Source: Desulfofundulus thermosubterraneus DSM 16057 (GTDB taxonomy: Bacteria > Bacillota > Desulfotomaculia > Desulfotomaculales > Desulfovirgulaceae). From it: a stretch of 64,000 bases of DNA. Made by a program: the position numbers and the translations under genes. The stretch lies in contig NZ_FQZM01000004.1 of NCBI RefSeq assembly GCF_900142025.1, positions 62,001 to 126,000 on the forward strand. The letters run 5' to 3'. The notes under the pieces were generated by a model. That model saw only the letters and a program-made list of their open reading frames with translations. It ran no database searches and had not been told where the DNA came from. This document shows positions 7,929 through 17,364 of the stretch, one piece after another. Position 1 is the stretch's first letter; the number at the start of each line of letters is the position of its first letter.

Positions 7929-9689
7929 GTGACGTGGACACAGGCAATCAACCCTTTGGGCAATCTGGGTCTTTCGGCTCTGGTGGATGCCCTGCCAATC
8001 ATCTTTTTGTTCTGCGCCCTGGCCATATGGCGGATAAAAGGGCATATTGCCGGTCTTATTACCCTGGCTTTGGCCTTGGTGCTGGCCATGGGAGTTCATG
8101 GTATGCCGGGGAACATGGCGTTTTTAACCGCCCTTTACGGCGTAATGACGGGTCTTTTCCCCATAGGCTGGATTGTGATTACGGCAGTTTTCCTGTACAA
8201 CCTGACGGTGAAAACCGGCCAGTTTGAAATCATCAAGGATTCCATTGCTTCTATTACCGAAGACCGCCGCCTGCAGGCGCTCTTAATTGCCTTTTCCTTC
8301 GGTGCTTTCCTGGAGGGAGCGGCCGGTTTCGGTACCCCCGTAGCCATTACGGCGGCTATGCTGGCCGGCCTCGGTTTTAACCCCCTGTATGCCGCCGGCA
8401 TTTGCTTAATTGCCAACACCGCCCCGGTAGCCTTCGGGGGTATTGGCATTCCCATTATCACCGCCGGTACGGTAACCGGCATCGATGCCATGGCCATCAG
8501 CCAAATGGTCGGCCGCCAACTGCCCTTCCTTTCGGTTTTCGTACCTTTCTGGCTGGTCTTCATTATGGCCGGGTGGAAGGGCGCCATCGAAGTTATGCCC
8601 GCCATCCTGGTCAGCGGCGTTTCTTTTGCCGTGGCCCAGTGGTTCTCTTCCAATTATATGACCCCCATGCTGCCGGACATCCTGTCATCCCTGGTTTCCA
8701 TCGTTGCCCTGGTTTTCTTTCTCCGGGTTTGGAAACCGAAAAATGTCTGGCGTTTTGCTGATGAGCCCCCGGCCACTTTAAAAGTGAAAAAGCATTCCGC
8801 CGGGGCTGTACTCAAGGCCTGGTCGCCCTTTATCGTCCTGACGGTGCTGATCAGCGACTGGGGCCTCAAATCTGTCAAGGCGGTTCTGGATAAAGTCAGC
8901 ATCAAGATCGTGTTCAGCGGTCTGGACAAGGCCATCATTGCCGGCGGTAAGCCCCTCGCCGTGGTCTATAACTTCAACTGGCTTTCTGCCGGCGGGACGG
9001 CCATTTTGATTGCGGCCATCATCAGCGCCATGATCTTGCGGGTCGGCCCCGGCCAGTTCCTGGAGGTCTTCGCCAAAACCTTGAAGGACCTGCGCTTTGC
9101 CCTGTTGACCATTGCTTCTGTGCTGGGCTTTGCCTTTGTGGCCAACTGGTCCGGTATGACCCCCACCTTGGGGAAAGCCTTTACCGTAACCGGCAACTTT
9201 TTCCCCTTTGTGGCCCCCCTCCTGGGCTGGCTGGGTGTGGTCATCACCGGTAGTGATACTTCCTCTAACGCCCTGTTCTGCAAGATGCAGCAGATTACCG
9301 CCGAGCAAATCGGGGTTAACCCGGTGCTTACCGTAGCGGCCAACAGCAGCGGCGGGGTGGCCGGCAAGATGATTTCGCCCCAGAGCCTTGCCGTAGGAGC
9401 CGCCTCTACAGGCCTGGTGGGCAGGGAAGGCGATTTATTCCGCTTCACCCTTCCGCACAGCATCTTCTTTACCCTGATTATCTCCGTGCTCACCTACCTG
9501 CAGGCTTACGTTCTGTCCTGGATGGTGCCGCCCCTAACCATGGCCAGCAAGGCGGTGACGACAGTTCAGCAGGTAAGCGGCGGGACAACCATCCTCGTGG
9601 CGACGGGAATATTCATAGTGATCCTGGGGCTGATCGCTTCCCGGCAAAAGGGCTCTCTGGAGGCCTTGAACGGTCGCCGGAGTGCATAA
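7929..9689 (+). CDS. lctP: L-lactate permease
   Basis: A 586-residue transporter of the LctP/LldP family, importing lactate (or glycolate) with protons. About 13-14 hydrophobic segments run through the whole chain. FLEGAAGFGTPVAITAAML and FGGIGIPIITAG are typical family stretches, and the C-terminal half has TGSDTSSNALFC. GTG 7929 follows AAAGGAGGA closely. Its position between a FadR-type regulator and Lut-type oxidation genes makes lactate the likely substrate. A perfect 13-bp hairpin lies between it and lutC, which may lower expression of the downstream genes. Confidence 0.93.
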   Translation: MTWTQAINPLGNLGLSALVDALPIIFLFCALAIWRIKGHIAGLITLALALVLAMGVHGMPGNMAFLTALYGVMTGLFPIGWIVITAVFLYNLTVKTGQFEIIKDSIASITEDRRLQALLIAFSFGAFLEGAAGFGTPVAITAAMLAGLGFNPLYAAGICLIANTAPVAFGGIGIPIITAGTVTGIDAMAISQMVGRQLPFLSVFVPFWLVFIMAGWKGAIEVMPAILVSGVSFAVAQWFSSNYMTPMLPDILSSLVSIVALVFFLRVWKPKNVWRFADEPPATLKVKKHSAGAVLKAWSPFIVLTVLISDWGLKSVKAVLDKVSIKIVFSGLDKAIIAGGKPLAVVYNFNWLSAGGTAILIAAIISAMILRVGPGQFLEVFAKTLKDLRFALLTIASVLGFAFVANWSGMTPTLGKAFTVTGNFFPFVAPLLGWLGVVITGSDTSSNALFCKMQQITAEQIGVNPVLTVAANSSGGVAGKMISPQSLAVGAASTGLVGREGDLFRFTLPHSIFFTLIISVLTYLQAYVLSWMVPPLTMASKAVTTVQQVSGGTTILVATGIFIVILGLIASRQKGSLEALNGRRSA

Positions 9690-9710
9690 AAGAACATTAA
9701 GGAGGGTTTT

Positions 9711-9745
9711 ATCCCGGCCGGATGGAATGATCCGGCCGGGATTTT
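9711..9745 (+). terminator. Hairpin between lactate permease and lutC
   Basis: ATCCCGGCCGGAT (9711-9723) and ATCCGGCCGGGAT (9730-9742) pair perfectly around GGAATG, followed by only TTT. It may act as a partial terminator or as a 3'-end stabiliser that sets permease above enzyme expression. Confidence 0.6.
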
Positions 9746-9767
9746 CCGAGAAAGGGATGAGTAGCCC

Positions 9768-10367
9768 GTGGCTTTAAACAGAGCGGTATTGCCGGATGCT
9801 AACCGGAATTTGGAGCAACTATACGAGGAATTTGTTACCAGGGCCCGGGCCTTGGGAACTGAAGTTTACCGGGTGCCCAATTTGGCTAAAGCCAGTGAAC
9901 TGGTGGGTAAGCTGGTTCAGGAGATGGGTGTGAGAAAGGTCGCCCTGGCCGAATCACCTCTTGTAACCGCCCTTGACCTGGCTGCAGCAGTAGCCGGGGC
10001 CGGAGCGGAAGTCACCGGCGGTAACCCCCGGGAGCGGGCCGGGGCGGCAGACCTGGGTATTTCGTCATTTGAAATGGCCATTGCCGAGACGGGAACACTG
10101 GTGCAAGATGCCACTGAGATTAACCGGCGGCTGGTATCCATGCTTCCTCCCGCACACCTGGCCCTGGTATCCACCAACCGGCTGGTGGGTACTTTACAGG
10201 AAGCAATCAATAACCTGGCGGCCCGGGGTCAAATCCCCGGTTACCTGGCCTTTGTTTCCGGCCCCAGCCGTACGGCGGATATCGAGCGCGTGCTCACCAT
10301 TGGTGTGCACGGGCCGGGCAAAGTGGTGGTCATCTTTATTGATGAGGGAGGGAGTGCCGGTGAGTAA
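9768..10367 (+). CDS. lutC: LUD-domain protein LutC
   Basis: A 199-residue LutC/YkgG-family subunit of the LutABC-type iron-sulfur lactate oxidation complex, which converts L-lactate to pyruvate. The LUD fold is seen in VALAESPLVTALDL, the GISSFEMAIAETGTLVQD stretch and GPSRTADIERVLTIGVHGPG, the last being the usual C-terminal signature. GTG 9768 lies behind AAAGGGATGA. The stop codon overlaps the next gene's GTG (10360) by eight bases, so the two proteins are translationally coupled. Here lutC comes first and is followed by one fused gene rather than separate lutB and lutA. Confidence 0.9.
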   Translation: MALNRAVLPDANRNLEQLYEEFVTRARALGTEVYRVPNLAKASELVGKLVQEMGVRKVALAESPLVTALDLAAAVAGAGAEVTGGNPRERAGAADLGISSFEMAIAETGTLVQDATEINRRLVSMLPPAHLALVSTNRLVGTLQEAINNLAARGQIPGYLAFVSGPSRTADIERVLTIGVHGPGKVVVIFIDEGGSAGE

Positions 10368-12516
10368 GACAGCCCTGCGGCAGGCGACCCGGGAGGCCCT
10401 GGCCAATACAAGTGTTTGTTCTGCCCTGGAAAGATTTTCCGATAACTATGTCGTTGCCCGGGAACAGGCTTACCGGCAAAAGGATTTTGAGGGATTGCGC
10501 CGGGAAGTAGCCCGGATTAAGCGGGAAGCGGCGGAATGCATGGAAGAACTGGCCGACCAGTTTACCCGGGAGGCTACCCGTCGCGGCGCCACTGTTTTCC
10601 GGGCGGCAACCGCCCAGGATGCCCGAGAGTACATTGCCCGGTTGGCCAGGTCCAGGGGCATCAAGACCATCGTCAAGTCCAAGTCCATGGCCAGCGAGGA
10701 GATCCACTTAAACGACTATTTAAAGGAGCAGGGTTTGGATGTCGTGGAAACGGATCTGGGTGAGTGGATCATCCAGCTTGCCCGTCAACGGCCTTCCCAC
10801 ATGGTCATGCCGGCCATTCACATGAGCCGGAACGAAGTGGCTGAAATTTTCAGCCGGGAAATTAAAGAGCCGGTGGAACCGGAGATTTCCTCCATGGTCA
10901 AGCTGGCCCGCAGGGAGTTACGCAAGAAGTTCTTTTCCTCCTGGATGGGCATTTCCGGTGCGAACATTGCCGTGGCCGAAACGGGTACCATCGTCATGGT
11001 CACAAATGAAGGCAACGGGCGTCTGACTACCACCCTGCCCCCGGTGCACGTAATCATCGTCGGCCTGGAAAAACTGGTGCCCCGCTTTACGGACATTGCA
11101 CCCATACTGGAAGTGCTGCCGCGCAGTGCTACGGCCCAGCACATTACCACCTACGTAACCATGATTACCGGTGCCGTGCCCGCGGTGGACCCCGACGGCA
11201 ACTACCACGAACAAAAGGAACTGCATATCATACTTATGGATAATGGGCGCACCAGCATGGCCGCCGATCCCGTTTTTAAAGAGGCTCTGCAGTGCGTGCG
11301 CTGTGCCGCCTGTTTAAACGTCTGCCCCATTTACCAGCAGGTGGGCGGACTCTTTGGTGATATTTATACCGGGGTTATCGGCACCCTGCTTACTGCCTTT
11401 CTCACTGACCCGAAAAGGGCGCAGGTAATACAGTACCTGTGCATCGATTGCGGGCGCTGCCGGGATTACTGTTCGGGCAACATTGACCTGCCTGCCCTGA
11501 TTGGCGAGCTCAGGCGGCGAACGGTTGAAAGGGAAGGCATGGGCTATGTTGAGAAAGTAATTTTTGAAAAGGTGCTGGTCAATCGAAGGCTATTCCACAG
11601 GCTTCTTAAAACGGCTTCCCGGTTGCAGAAACCCTTTGCCAGGGAAGGGAAAATACGACACTTACCCCTCTTCCTGTCCGGTTTAACCGAAGGGCGTACT
11701 TTGCCCGCCATTGCCGACATTCCCTTCCGGGATCGGGTTGGTACCCTGCCCCGCCCGGACAAGGCAACCGGTCGCGTAGCTATATTCTCGGGATGCCTGA
11801 TTGATTTTGTCTACCCCTGTATTGGTGAGTCCGTGGCTAAAGTCCTGGCGGCCCTGGGATTTGAAATGGTTCACCCGGAACAACAGACCTGCTGCGGGTA
11901 CCCGGCCAAACAGGCCGGTTTGACGAACATTTTTGCCGAACTGGCGCGGCAAAATGTTGCTGCTTTTGCAGGTATAGATGCCGGGCATATCCTTACCGCC
12001 TGTCCCACCTGTGCCGAAGCCCTGAAGTTTTTGTATCCGCAACTTCTGGCCGGTGATCCGGTTTGGGGCAAACGGGCCAGGGAACTGGCGGAAAGAGTAA
12101 CGGATTTTTCCTCCTTTGTGCATGCTCACAGGGAAAAACTAACCCCGTTGCTGGTCCCCCTGCAGCAAAAGGTTACTTATCACGATTCCTGCCACTTAAA
12201 GCGCTACCTGCGGGTGGCCGCGGAACCGCGCCAGTTGCTTAAGGATGCCGGGGCGGATCTGGTGGAAATGAATCGTTCGGATGACTGTTGCGGTTTCGGG
12301 GGTTCCTATACCATAAAGTTTCCCGAACTCTCAAAATCCATTTTAAATCGCAAGCTGGAGTCTGCACTGGACACTGGCGCAGAAGTGGTGGCCCTGGACT
12401 GTCCGGGTTGCCGGATGCAGATTGGCGGTGGCCTGGACCACCGGAACCCGCGAGTACAGGTCATGCATACGGCCGAGATACTGGCCCGGTGCCTTCCCGG
12501 TACGGGCCGGGCGTAA
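10360..12516 (+). CDS. Fused LutB-LutA lactate oxidation protein
   Basis: A 718-residue fusion. Residues about 50-305 are a LUD domain (KSKSMASEEIHLNDYL, GISGANIAVAETGTIVMVTN). Next comes a two-cluster ferredoxin region with CVRCAACLNVCP and CIDCGRCRDYC. The last 300 residues hold two CCG domains (GCLIDFVYP...CCGYP and HDSCHLKRY...CCGFGGSY), which are the hallmark of LutA/LldE and of heterodisulfide-reductase-like subunits. In B. subtilis these are separate proteins LutB and LutA. Electrons from lactate would pass through the clusters to the membrane pool. The start is GTG 10360, with GAGGGAGGGAG ahead of it; the longer opening to 10069 runs inside lutC in another frame and is a shadow. Confidence 0.9.
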   Translation: MSKTALRQATREALANTSVCSALERFSDNYVVAREQAYRQKDFEGLRREVARIKREAAECMEELADQFTREATRRGATVFRAATAQDAREYIARLARSRGIKTIVKSKSMASEEIHLNDYLKEQGLDVVETDLGEWIIQLARQRPSHMVMPAIHMSRNEVAEIFSREIKEPVEPEISSMVKLARRELRKKFFSSWMGISGANIAVAETGTIVMVTNEGNGRLTTTLPPVHVIIVGLEKLVPRFTDIAPILEVLPRSATAQHITTYVTMITGAVPAVDPDGNYHEQKELHIILMDNGRTSMAADPVFKEALQCVRCAACLNVCPIYQQVGGLFGDIYTGVIGTLLTAFLTDPKRAQVIQYLCIDCGRCRDYCSGNIDLPALIGELRRRTVEREGMGYVEKVIFEKVLVNRRLFHRLLKTASRLQKPFAREGKIRHLPLFLSGLTEGRTLPAIADIPFRDRVGTLPRPDKATGRVAIFSGCLIDFVYPCIGESVAKVLAALGFEMVHPEQQTCCGYPAKQAGLTNIFAELARQNVAAFAGIDAGHILTACPTCAEALKFLYPQLLAGDPVWGKRARELAERVTDFSSFVHAHREKLTPLLVPLQQKVTYHDSCHLKRYLRVAAEPRQLLKDAGADLVEMNRSDDCCGFGGSYTIKFPELSKSILNRKLESALDTGAEVVALDCPGCRMQIGGGLDHRNPRVQVMHTAEILARCLPGTGRA

Positions 12517-12697
12517 AACGGGAAGAAAAATGGAGCGTTTGCCCAGCGGTACAGTCCCCGGAAATCCCGGGGGCTTATGCTTTGGTACTGTAACTCGGCG
12601 CGATTTACGCTTCTGGTTTACCAACTCCAACCTTGCCTTCGTTATTTTTGTTTGTGGTAAAATATAGTTAAATTGCAGTACTTTCCCATATAAATTA

Positions 12698-12706
12698 TGG
12701 TATAAT
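12698..12706 (+). promoter_or_regulatory. Possible extended -10 promoter of ftsK
   Basis: TGG followed by TATAAT (12701-12706) is an extended -10 box; no good -35 box stands 16-18 bases upstream. It lies 20 bases before the GTG, so the leader would be very short. Confidence 0.45.
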
Positions 12707-12726
12707 TAGGGCGGAGGCTGGTTGGG

Positions 12727-14925
12727 GTGAAAGTAAGGACGGTAAAAGACCTGCAAAAATACGAGCTTGCTGGCATTGGTTTAATTTGTGTGGCCCTTTT
12801 GGCTTTGATCAGCCTGGTTAACCCCGCTGTAGGGCTGGTCAGCTGGGGAGTAGAGCGGATGCTGCGGGGAATAGCCGGAGAGGGAAGGTATCTTTTCCCC
12901 CTCCTGCTCGCTTTCTGGGGTTTGAGATTGATCCGGGGAAAGGCACCCAGGCGGGAGGCCGGACGGCGTTTGTACGGGGGTGCCCTGCTCTTTGTGGTGG
13001 CCCTCACCCTGTTGCACATGCTGGTGCCAGAGGATTACTCCCTGGAGGCCGGTTTGGCCGGGGAGGGGGGTGGCCTGGTGGGGGCGGTTTGTTTTTTGCT
13101 TCTGGATCGTTCCTTCGGGTTAACGGGCACCTACATTGTCCTGGCTACTTTAATTTTGATGGGTGTGCTTTTGAGCAGTAACGTTTCTTTGAGTACATTG
13201 TTAGCCGGGCTTATGGGTACTCTCAAAGGTTTCTACGAACGCGTTGGTGGTTTTTTATTCACGGAAGCGGAAGAAACAGTGGAAGGGCCCGACCTGAGGC
13301 CGGTGATCATTGACCAGAGCGGACCGGAGATAGCGACCAGGGAAGCAGCCACTCCGGAAGCACCCGGTGAAAAACCCGGTAACAGTAATGTGGGCAATAC
13401 CGTCACGCCCCGGGTTTTGCGCATTGTTCCTTCTCCCGTTTCCCCGCCCGGTGGAACCGCCGGGGAAAAGGAGGTCTCATCCGGCTCTTCACCTTACCAG
13501 TTTCCTACCTTAAGTCTGCTTTCCAAGCCGTTACGGCCCAAAAGCATCAAGAATAGCAGGGACATTACCGAAAATATTCGTGTACTGGAAGAAACTCTAA
13601 GCAGCTTTGGGGTTAAAGCCAGAGTGGTGCAGGTTTCCCGGGGACCGGCCATTACCCGGTATGAGATCCAGCCTCCGGCGGGGATCAAGGTCAGCCGTAT
13701 TGTCAGTCTGGCCGATGATATTGCCCTGTCCATGGCAGCGCCGGACGTGCGGATTGAGGCACCCATTCCAGGCAAAGCGGCCGTAGGGATTGAAGTACCC
13801 AACCGGGAAATTTCCATGGTCTATTTAAGGGAATTACTGGAAACGTCCGATTTCCAGGAGGCGCCTTCACGGCTTACCGTGGCCCTGGGTAAGGATATCG
13901 CCGGCAATCCGGTAGTGGCCGACCTGGCCCGCATGCCCCACCTGCTTATCGCCGGGGCAACCGGTTCCGGAAAAAGTGTCTGCCTGAACACCATCATTGC
14001 CAGCATTCTATTTAAGGCTACGCCCGACGAAGTAAAGTTTTTAATTATTGATCCTAAGATGGTGGAACTGGCCACCTACAACGGGATTCCCCACCTTGTA
14101 TCGCCAGTGGTTACGGACCCCAAAAAGGCGGCCACCTCCCTGCGCTGGGCCGTTAAGGAAATGGAACACCGCTATGAGCTATTTGCCGCGGCCGGGGTAA
14201 GAGATATTACCCGTTATAATGATCTTTGCCGCAGCCAGGAGACGGGTACGGGAGTACGGGGGCCACTCCCGTTGATTGTAATCATCATCGATGAACTGGC
14301 TGATTTAATGATGGTAGCGCCGGCCGATGTGGAGGACGCGGTTTGCCGCCTGGCCCAGATGGCCCGGGCTGCAGGCATCCACCTGGTAGTGGCCACCCAG
14401 CGCCCTTCGGTGGATGTCATAACCGGCCTGATCAAAGCCAATATTCCATCCCGGATTTCTTTTGCCGTGTCTTCCCAGATTGATTCCCGCACCATCCTGG
14501 ACATGGCAGGGGCGGAAAAGCTTCTGGGAAAGGGGGACATGCTCTTTTTCCCGGTAGGGGCGCCGAAACCCATCCGGGTCCAGGGTGCCTATCTCTCGGA
14601 TCAAGAGGTAGAAGCGCTTGTTTCTTTTCTAAAGAAACAGGCTGGCCCCCACTTTGAAGCACAGGTTGTCTCAGAGGAAGGCCATGGGGAACAGGAGGAG
14701 GAACTGGAAGATGAGCTGTTGCCCCGGGCCGTAGAAATTTTCATTGAAACGGGTCACGCATCCATTTCCCTCTTGCAAAGGCGCCTCCGGGTAGGGTACG
14801 CCCGGGCGGCCCGGCTTATGGACATTATGGAAAGGAAGGGCATTGTGGGAGGGTACGAGGGCAGTAAGCCCCGGTCTGTGCTCATAACCTTGGAGCAGTT
14901 CAAGCAGACATTCAAAAAAAGGTAA
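12727..14925 (+). CDS. spoIIIE: DNA translocase FtsK/SpoIIIE (first copy)
   Basis: A 732-residue septal motor that pumps double-stranded DNA, moving chromosomes out of the division plane or into the forespore. Four or so N-terminal membrane segments (residues about 15-165) are followed by a Pro-rich linker, then the RecA-like motor with Walker [10 protein letters not shown] and Walker [14 protein letters not shown], and a C-terminal gamma winged helix ([20 protein letters not shown]) that reads the polarity sequences. Synteny (after tepA-ylzJ, before a RodZ-like gene, pgsA and recA) matches B. subtilis spoIIIE. A second complete paralog lies at 46900-49170, so which one serves sporulation is open. 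Confidence 0.93.
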   Translation: MKVRTVKDLQKYELAGIGLICVALLALISLVNPAVGLVSWGVERMLRGIAGEGRYLFPLLLAFWGLRLIRGKAPRREAGRRLYGGALLFVVALTLLHMLVPEDYSLEAGLAGEGGGLVGAVCFLLLDRSFGLTGTYIVLATLILMGVLLSSNVSLSTLLAGLMGTLKGFYERVGGFLFTEAEETVEGPDLRPVIIDQSGPEIATREAATPEAPGEKPGNSNVGNTVTPRVLRIVPSPVSPPGGTAGEKEVSSGSSPYQFPTLSLLSKPLRPKSIKNSRDITENIRVLEETLSSFGVKARVVQVSRGPAITRYEIQPPAGIKVSRIVSLADDIALSMAAPDVRIEAPIPGKAAVGIEVPNREISMVYLRELLETSDFQEAPSRLTVALGKDIAGNPVVADLARMPHLLIAGATGSGKSVCLNTIIASILFKATPDEVKFLIIDPKMVELATYNGIPHLVSPVVTDPKKAATSLRWAVKEMEHRYELFAAAGVRDITRYNDLCRSQETGTGVRGPLPLIVIIIDELADLMMVAPADVEDAVCRLAQMARAAGIHLVVATQRPSVDVITGLIKANIPSRISFAVSSQIDSRTILDMAGAEKLLGKGDMLFFPVGAPKPIRVQGAYLSDQEVEALVSFLKKQAGPHFEAQVVSEEGHGEQEEELEDELLPRAVEIFIETGHASISLLQRRLRVGYARAARLMDIMERKGIVGGYEGSKPRSVLITLEQFKQTFKKR

Positions 14926-15082
14926 ATTAAAAATGCGTGTTTTGAAAGGAAACCGGAGTTAAGTGTAGAAAAAGAGTGTGTGGATTTGCGCCAAAGACAC
15001 GCCCGGAATAGCAAAAAATGCGGAGGAAAGTATATTAGGGAAAAGTATATGATAGTGGCCAGTGCAATACTAAGGTGACATT

Positions 15083-16213
15083 ATGATTAAAGAAATCGAC
15101 GTTACTGAAGCCCTGTCTTTAACAGATGTTCTGGTAGTGGATGTGCGTTCGGAAGGCGAGTACGGCGAAGCAACCATCCCGGGGGCAGTAAATGTTCCCC
15201 TGCTGGACAATGTGGAACGGGCGCTGGTCGGTACTGTCTATAAGGAAAAAGGGCCGGCGCAGGCCCGGAAATTGGGTCTGGAGCTGGTTTCTCCCCGTCT
15301 TCCCCGCTGGGTGGAGGCTGTAGAACGCCTGGCCCGAGGCAGACGGCTAGTCCTCTTTTGCTGGCGGGGAGGACTGCGCAGTCATTTTGCCGCGGCCGTC
15401 CTTGATGTCATGGGCTTTACCGTATACCGCATCCTGGGTGGTTATAAGGCCTACCGCCGCTTTGTCAACTCCTATCTGGGAGTAGATGAACTGCCTTTAA
15501 GGGCAGTGGTAATTCATGGATTGACGGGGGTGGGCAAAACTTCTTTGCTTCGCTGCCTGGCGGAAGAGGGTTTGCCCGTGTTAGATCTGGAGGGCCTGGC
15601 CCGGCACCGGGGTTCGGTTTACGGCAAGATCGGCTTGCCCCCTTCCCCCAGCCAGAAAATGTTCGAGGGTCTTATTGTCCGGGACTTAATGGCGGCAGAG
15701 GAAAAAGGGGTATTTGTTGTTGAATGTGAAAGCCGCCGCCTGGGCAATCTGCTGGTCCCGGCGGTGGTGTTAAGGGCGATGGGAAAAGGGTACCGGGTAC
15801 TGCTCTATGATTCCCTGGATAACCGTGTAAGGCGTATCCGCCAGGAATATACCAGTGGTCCTCAGCAAAACATTACCGCTTTGCAAGAGGCCACCTCTGC
15901 CCTGGCAAAGTATCTGGGAGCACGCCGCGTGGCGGAGCTGAACCAGTTGCTGGCCCGGGGGGAATTTGACCAGGTTTTTTCCTATCTTTTGACCAAATAT
16001 TACGATCCTCTCTACGGATATCCAGGTGAGCCCAGCCCGGATTATGACCTTTGTGTGAACACGGCTGATATGGGCAAGGCAGTTAACCGGGTTAGGGAGT
16101 GGATTACAGGCCTGCCCGAATATGGTCGGGTAGAGGGAGGTGAACCCGGTGGATATAGGAAACGTGCTACGGGAAGCTCGCCAGGCCCGGGGGGTGTCCC
16201 TGGAGCAGGTTGA
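15083..16213 (+). CDS. selU: tRNA 2-selenouridine synthase
   Basis: Also called MnmH or YbbB. It replaces the sulfur of 2-thiouridine at the wobble base of tRNAs for Lys, Glu and Gln with selenium from selenophosphate. Residues about 5-125 are a rhodanese domain whose catalytic Cys is in LFCWRGGLRS. Residues about 140-340 are a P-loop domain with GLTGVGKTSLL. The protein is 376 residues, near the family norm, but its last 22 residues overlap the next gene by 65 bases, an unusually long overlap. Its presence implies that the organism makes selenophosphate (selD), which is not in this window. Confidence 0.92.
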   Translation: MIKEIDVTEALSLTDVLVVDVRSEGEYGEATIPGAVNVPLLDNVERALVGTVYKEKGPAQARKLGLELVSPRLPRWVEAVERLARGRRLVLFCWRGGLRSHFAAAVLDVMGFTVYRILGGYKAYRRFVNSYLGVDELPLRAVVIHGLTGVGKTSLLRCLAEEGLPVLDLEGLARHRGSVYGKIGLPPSPSQKMFEGLIVRDLMAAEEKGVFVVECESRRLGNLLVPAVVLRAMGKGYRVLLYDSLDNRVRRIRQEYTSGPQQNITALQEATSALAKYLGARRVAELNQLLARGEFDQVFSYLLTKYYDPLYGYPGEPSPDYDLCVNTADMGKAVNRVREWITGLPEYGRVEGGEPGGYRKRATGSSPGPGGVPGAG

Positions 16214-16928
16214 GGAAGAAACGAAGATCCGCCGCAAATACCTGGAGGCACTGGAGGAGGAAGCCTTTGATGTCCTGCCCGGACGGGTTTATGTACGGGG
16301 TTTTCTCCGGAATTACGCCAGGTTTTTGGGGCTGGATGCCGAGGCCCTGGTGGCCCGGTTTGAGGAAATGTTACCTCTGGAGGAGACACAGCCTGTCACG
16401 CAGCCGCTTGCCGGAGTCGAGAAAAAACTGCGCCTGGGCTGGCCCTTTGGCCGACTCGCTTATGTGGCAACGGGGTTGCTCCTGGCTGTCCTGCTCTTAT
16501 GGGGTAGCGGGTGGCTCTTTGGCCTTACCCGGCATACGGCTTATGATGATCAGGGAAGGGGGCAGCCGGGTGTGTCCCAGGATAGACACGCCGGTACACC
16601 CGACAGGTCGTTTCCGGAGAACAGCGGCCATACGCAAAACGCACCAACCTCAACCGGGACGGAGAACCGTTCGCCGGAAGGGATTCACCTGGTACTCAAT
16701 GTAACTGACGAAACCTGCTGGATGCGGGTAGTGGTTGATGGTAAGACCATGTTTACCGGCGAGGTGGCAGCCAATCAATCCAAGTCCTTCCAGGCCAAGG
16801 AACACATCTGGGTTAAGCTGGGTAACGCCGGTGTGGTCAATGTACGGGTAAATGGCCGGGACCTGGGGGTGCTGGGCGATCGGGGACAGGTGGTGAGCCG
16901 GGAGTTTTCCGCCTCTACCCAGGGATAA
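16149..16928 (+). CDS. RodZ-like helix-turn-helix membrane protein
   Basis: Residues about 3-65 are a Cro/C1-type helix-turn-helix (LREARQARGVSLEQVEEETK, RVYVRGFLRNYARFLGLD), as in RodZ/YmfM proteins that link MreB to the membrane. One membrane segment lies near residues 102-122 (LAYVATGLLLAVLLLW). After a low-complexity linker comes a beta-rich DUF4115-type external domain (CWMRVVVDGKTMFTGEV). The start is GTG 16149, six bases after GGGAGGTG; GTG 16140 overlaps the ribosome site. YmfM occupies the same place before pgsA in B. subtilis. Confidence 0.85.
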   Translation: MDIGNVLREARQARGVSLEQVEEETKIRRKYLEALEEEAFDVLPGRVYVRGFLRNYARFLGLDAEALVARFEEMLPLEETQPVTQPLAGVEKKLRLGWPFGRLAYVATGLLLAVLLLWGSGWLFGLTRHTAYDDQGRGQPGVSQDRHAGTPDRSFPENSGHTQNAPTSTGTENRSPEGIHLVLNVTDETCWMRVVVDGKTMFTGEVAANQSKSFQAKEHIWVKLGNAGVVNVRVNGRDLGVLGDRGQVVSREFSASTQG

Positions 16929-16940
16929 GGAGGGCTTGTG

Positions 16941-17264
16941 ATGGGTTCCTTTATCTGTGATTCCTGTGGTCGAGAAGTCGGCCTGTATGACGGCATTCTT
17001 TCCTGGTACCGGGAAGGGCGGGAGCTGGGCAATTTTGCCATTACCCATCGCCCCTGCCAGTACTGTTTGGGGCAGCCAAACAACAACGTGTATCGTGATC
17101 TTTTCCGGGTGGCTTCTGTAAAGGGTTATCTCGCCTTTGTGCAGTACCTGATCACCCGTTGGAGTGAGGGTTACATTCTTAAGGATTTCCCTTCCTTACA
17201 AAAAACTATTGCTCAAATCAACTCCCATATCCACGAAGGAATAGCAAACTTGCTGGGCGAATAA
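16941..17264 (+). CDS. Conserved small protein with CxxC pairs, function unknown
   Basis: A 107-residue soluble protein. CDSCG near the N terminus and CQYCLG near residue 39 could bind one zinc ion. The remainder is helical (YLAFVQYLITRWSEGYI). I do not recognise a characterised family. ATG 16941 is 7 bases from GGAGGG; GTG 16938 is one codon upstream. It follows the RodZ-like gene by 12 bases and precedes a strong terminator, so it ends that operon. Confidence 0.75.
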   Translation: MGSFICDSCGREVGLYDGILSWYREGRELGNFAITHRPCQYCLGQPNNNVYRDLFRVASVKGYLAFVQYLITRWSEGYILKDFPSLQKTIAQINSHIHEGIANLLGE

Positions 17265-17282
17265 CCCCGGTTTTTTGTCCGG

Positions 17283-17310
17283 GCGGCCCTCGCGGGCCGC
17301 GCCTTTTTTT
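17283..17310 (+). terminator. Rho-independent terminator before rimO
   Basis: GCGGCCC (17283-17289), loop TCGC, GGGCCGC (17294-17300), then a run of seven T. It separates the rodZ-like operon from rimO. Confidence 0.85.
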
Positions 17311-17364
17311 GACAGGGCCGTTTTTTTTGAGTTATACTTAACCTGGGTTGGTGAGATAGGGAAA

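Noticed and set aside
12517..12600. Terminator after the fused lutB-lutA gene
   Set aside because: CCCCGG/CCGGGG around 12556-12571 forms a hairpin, but no U run follows.
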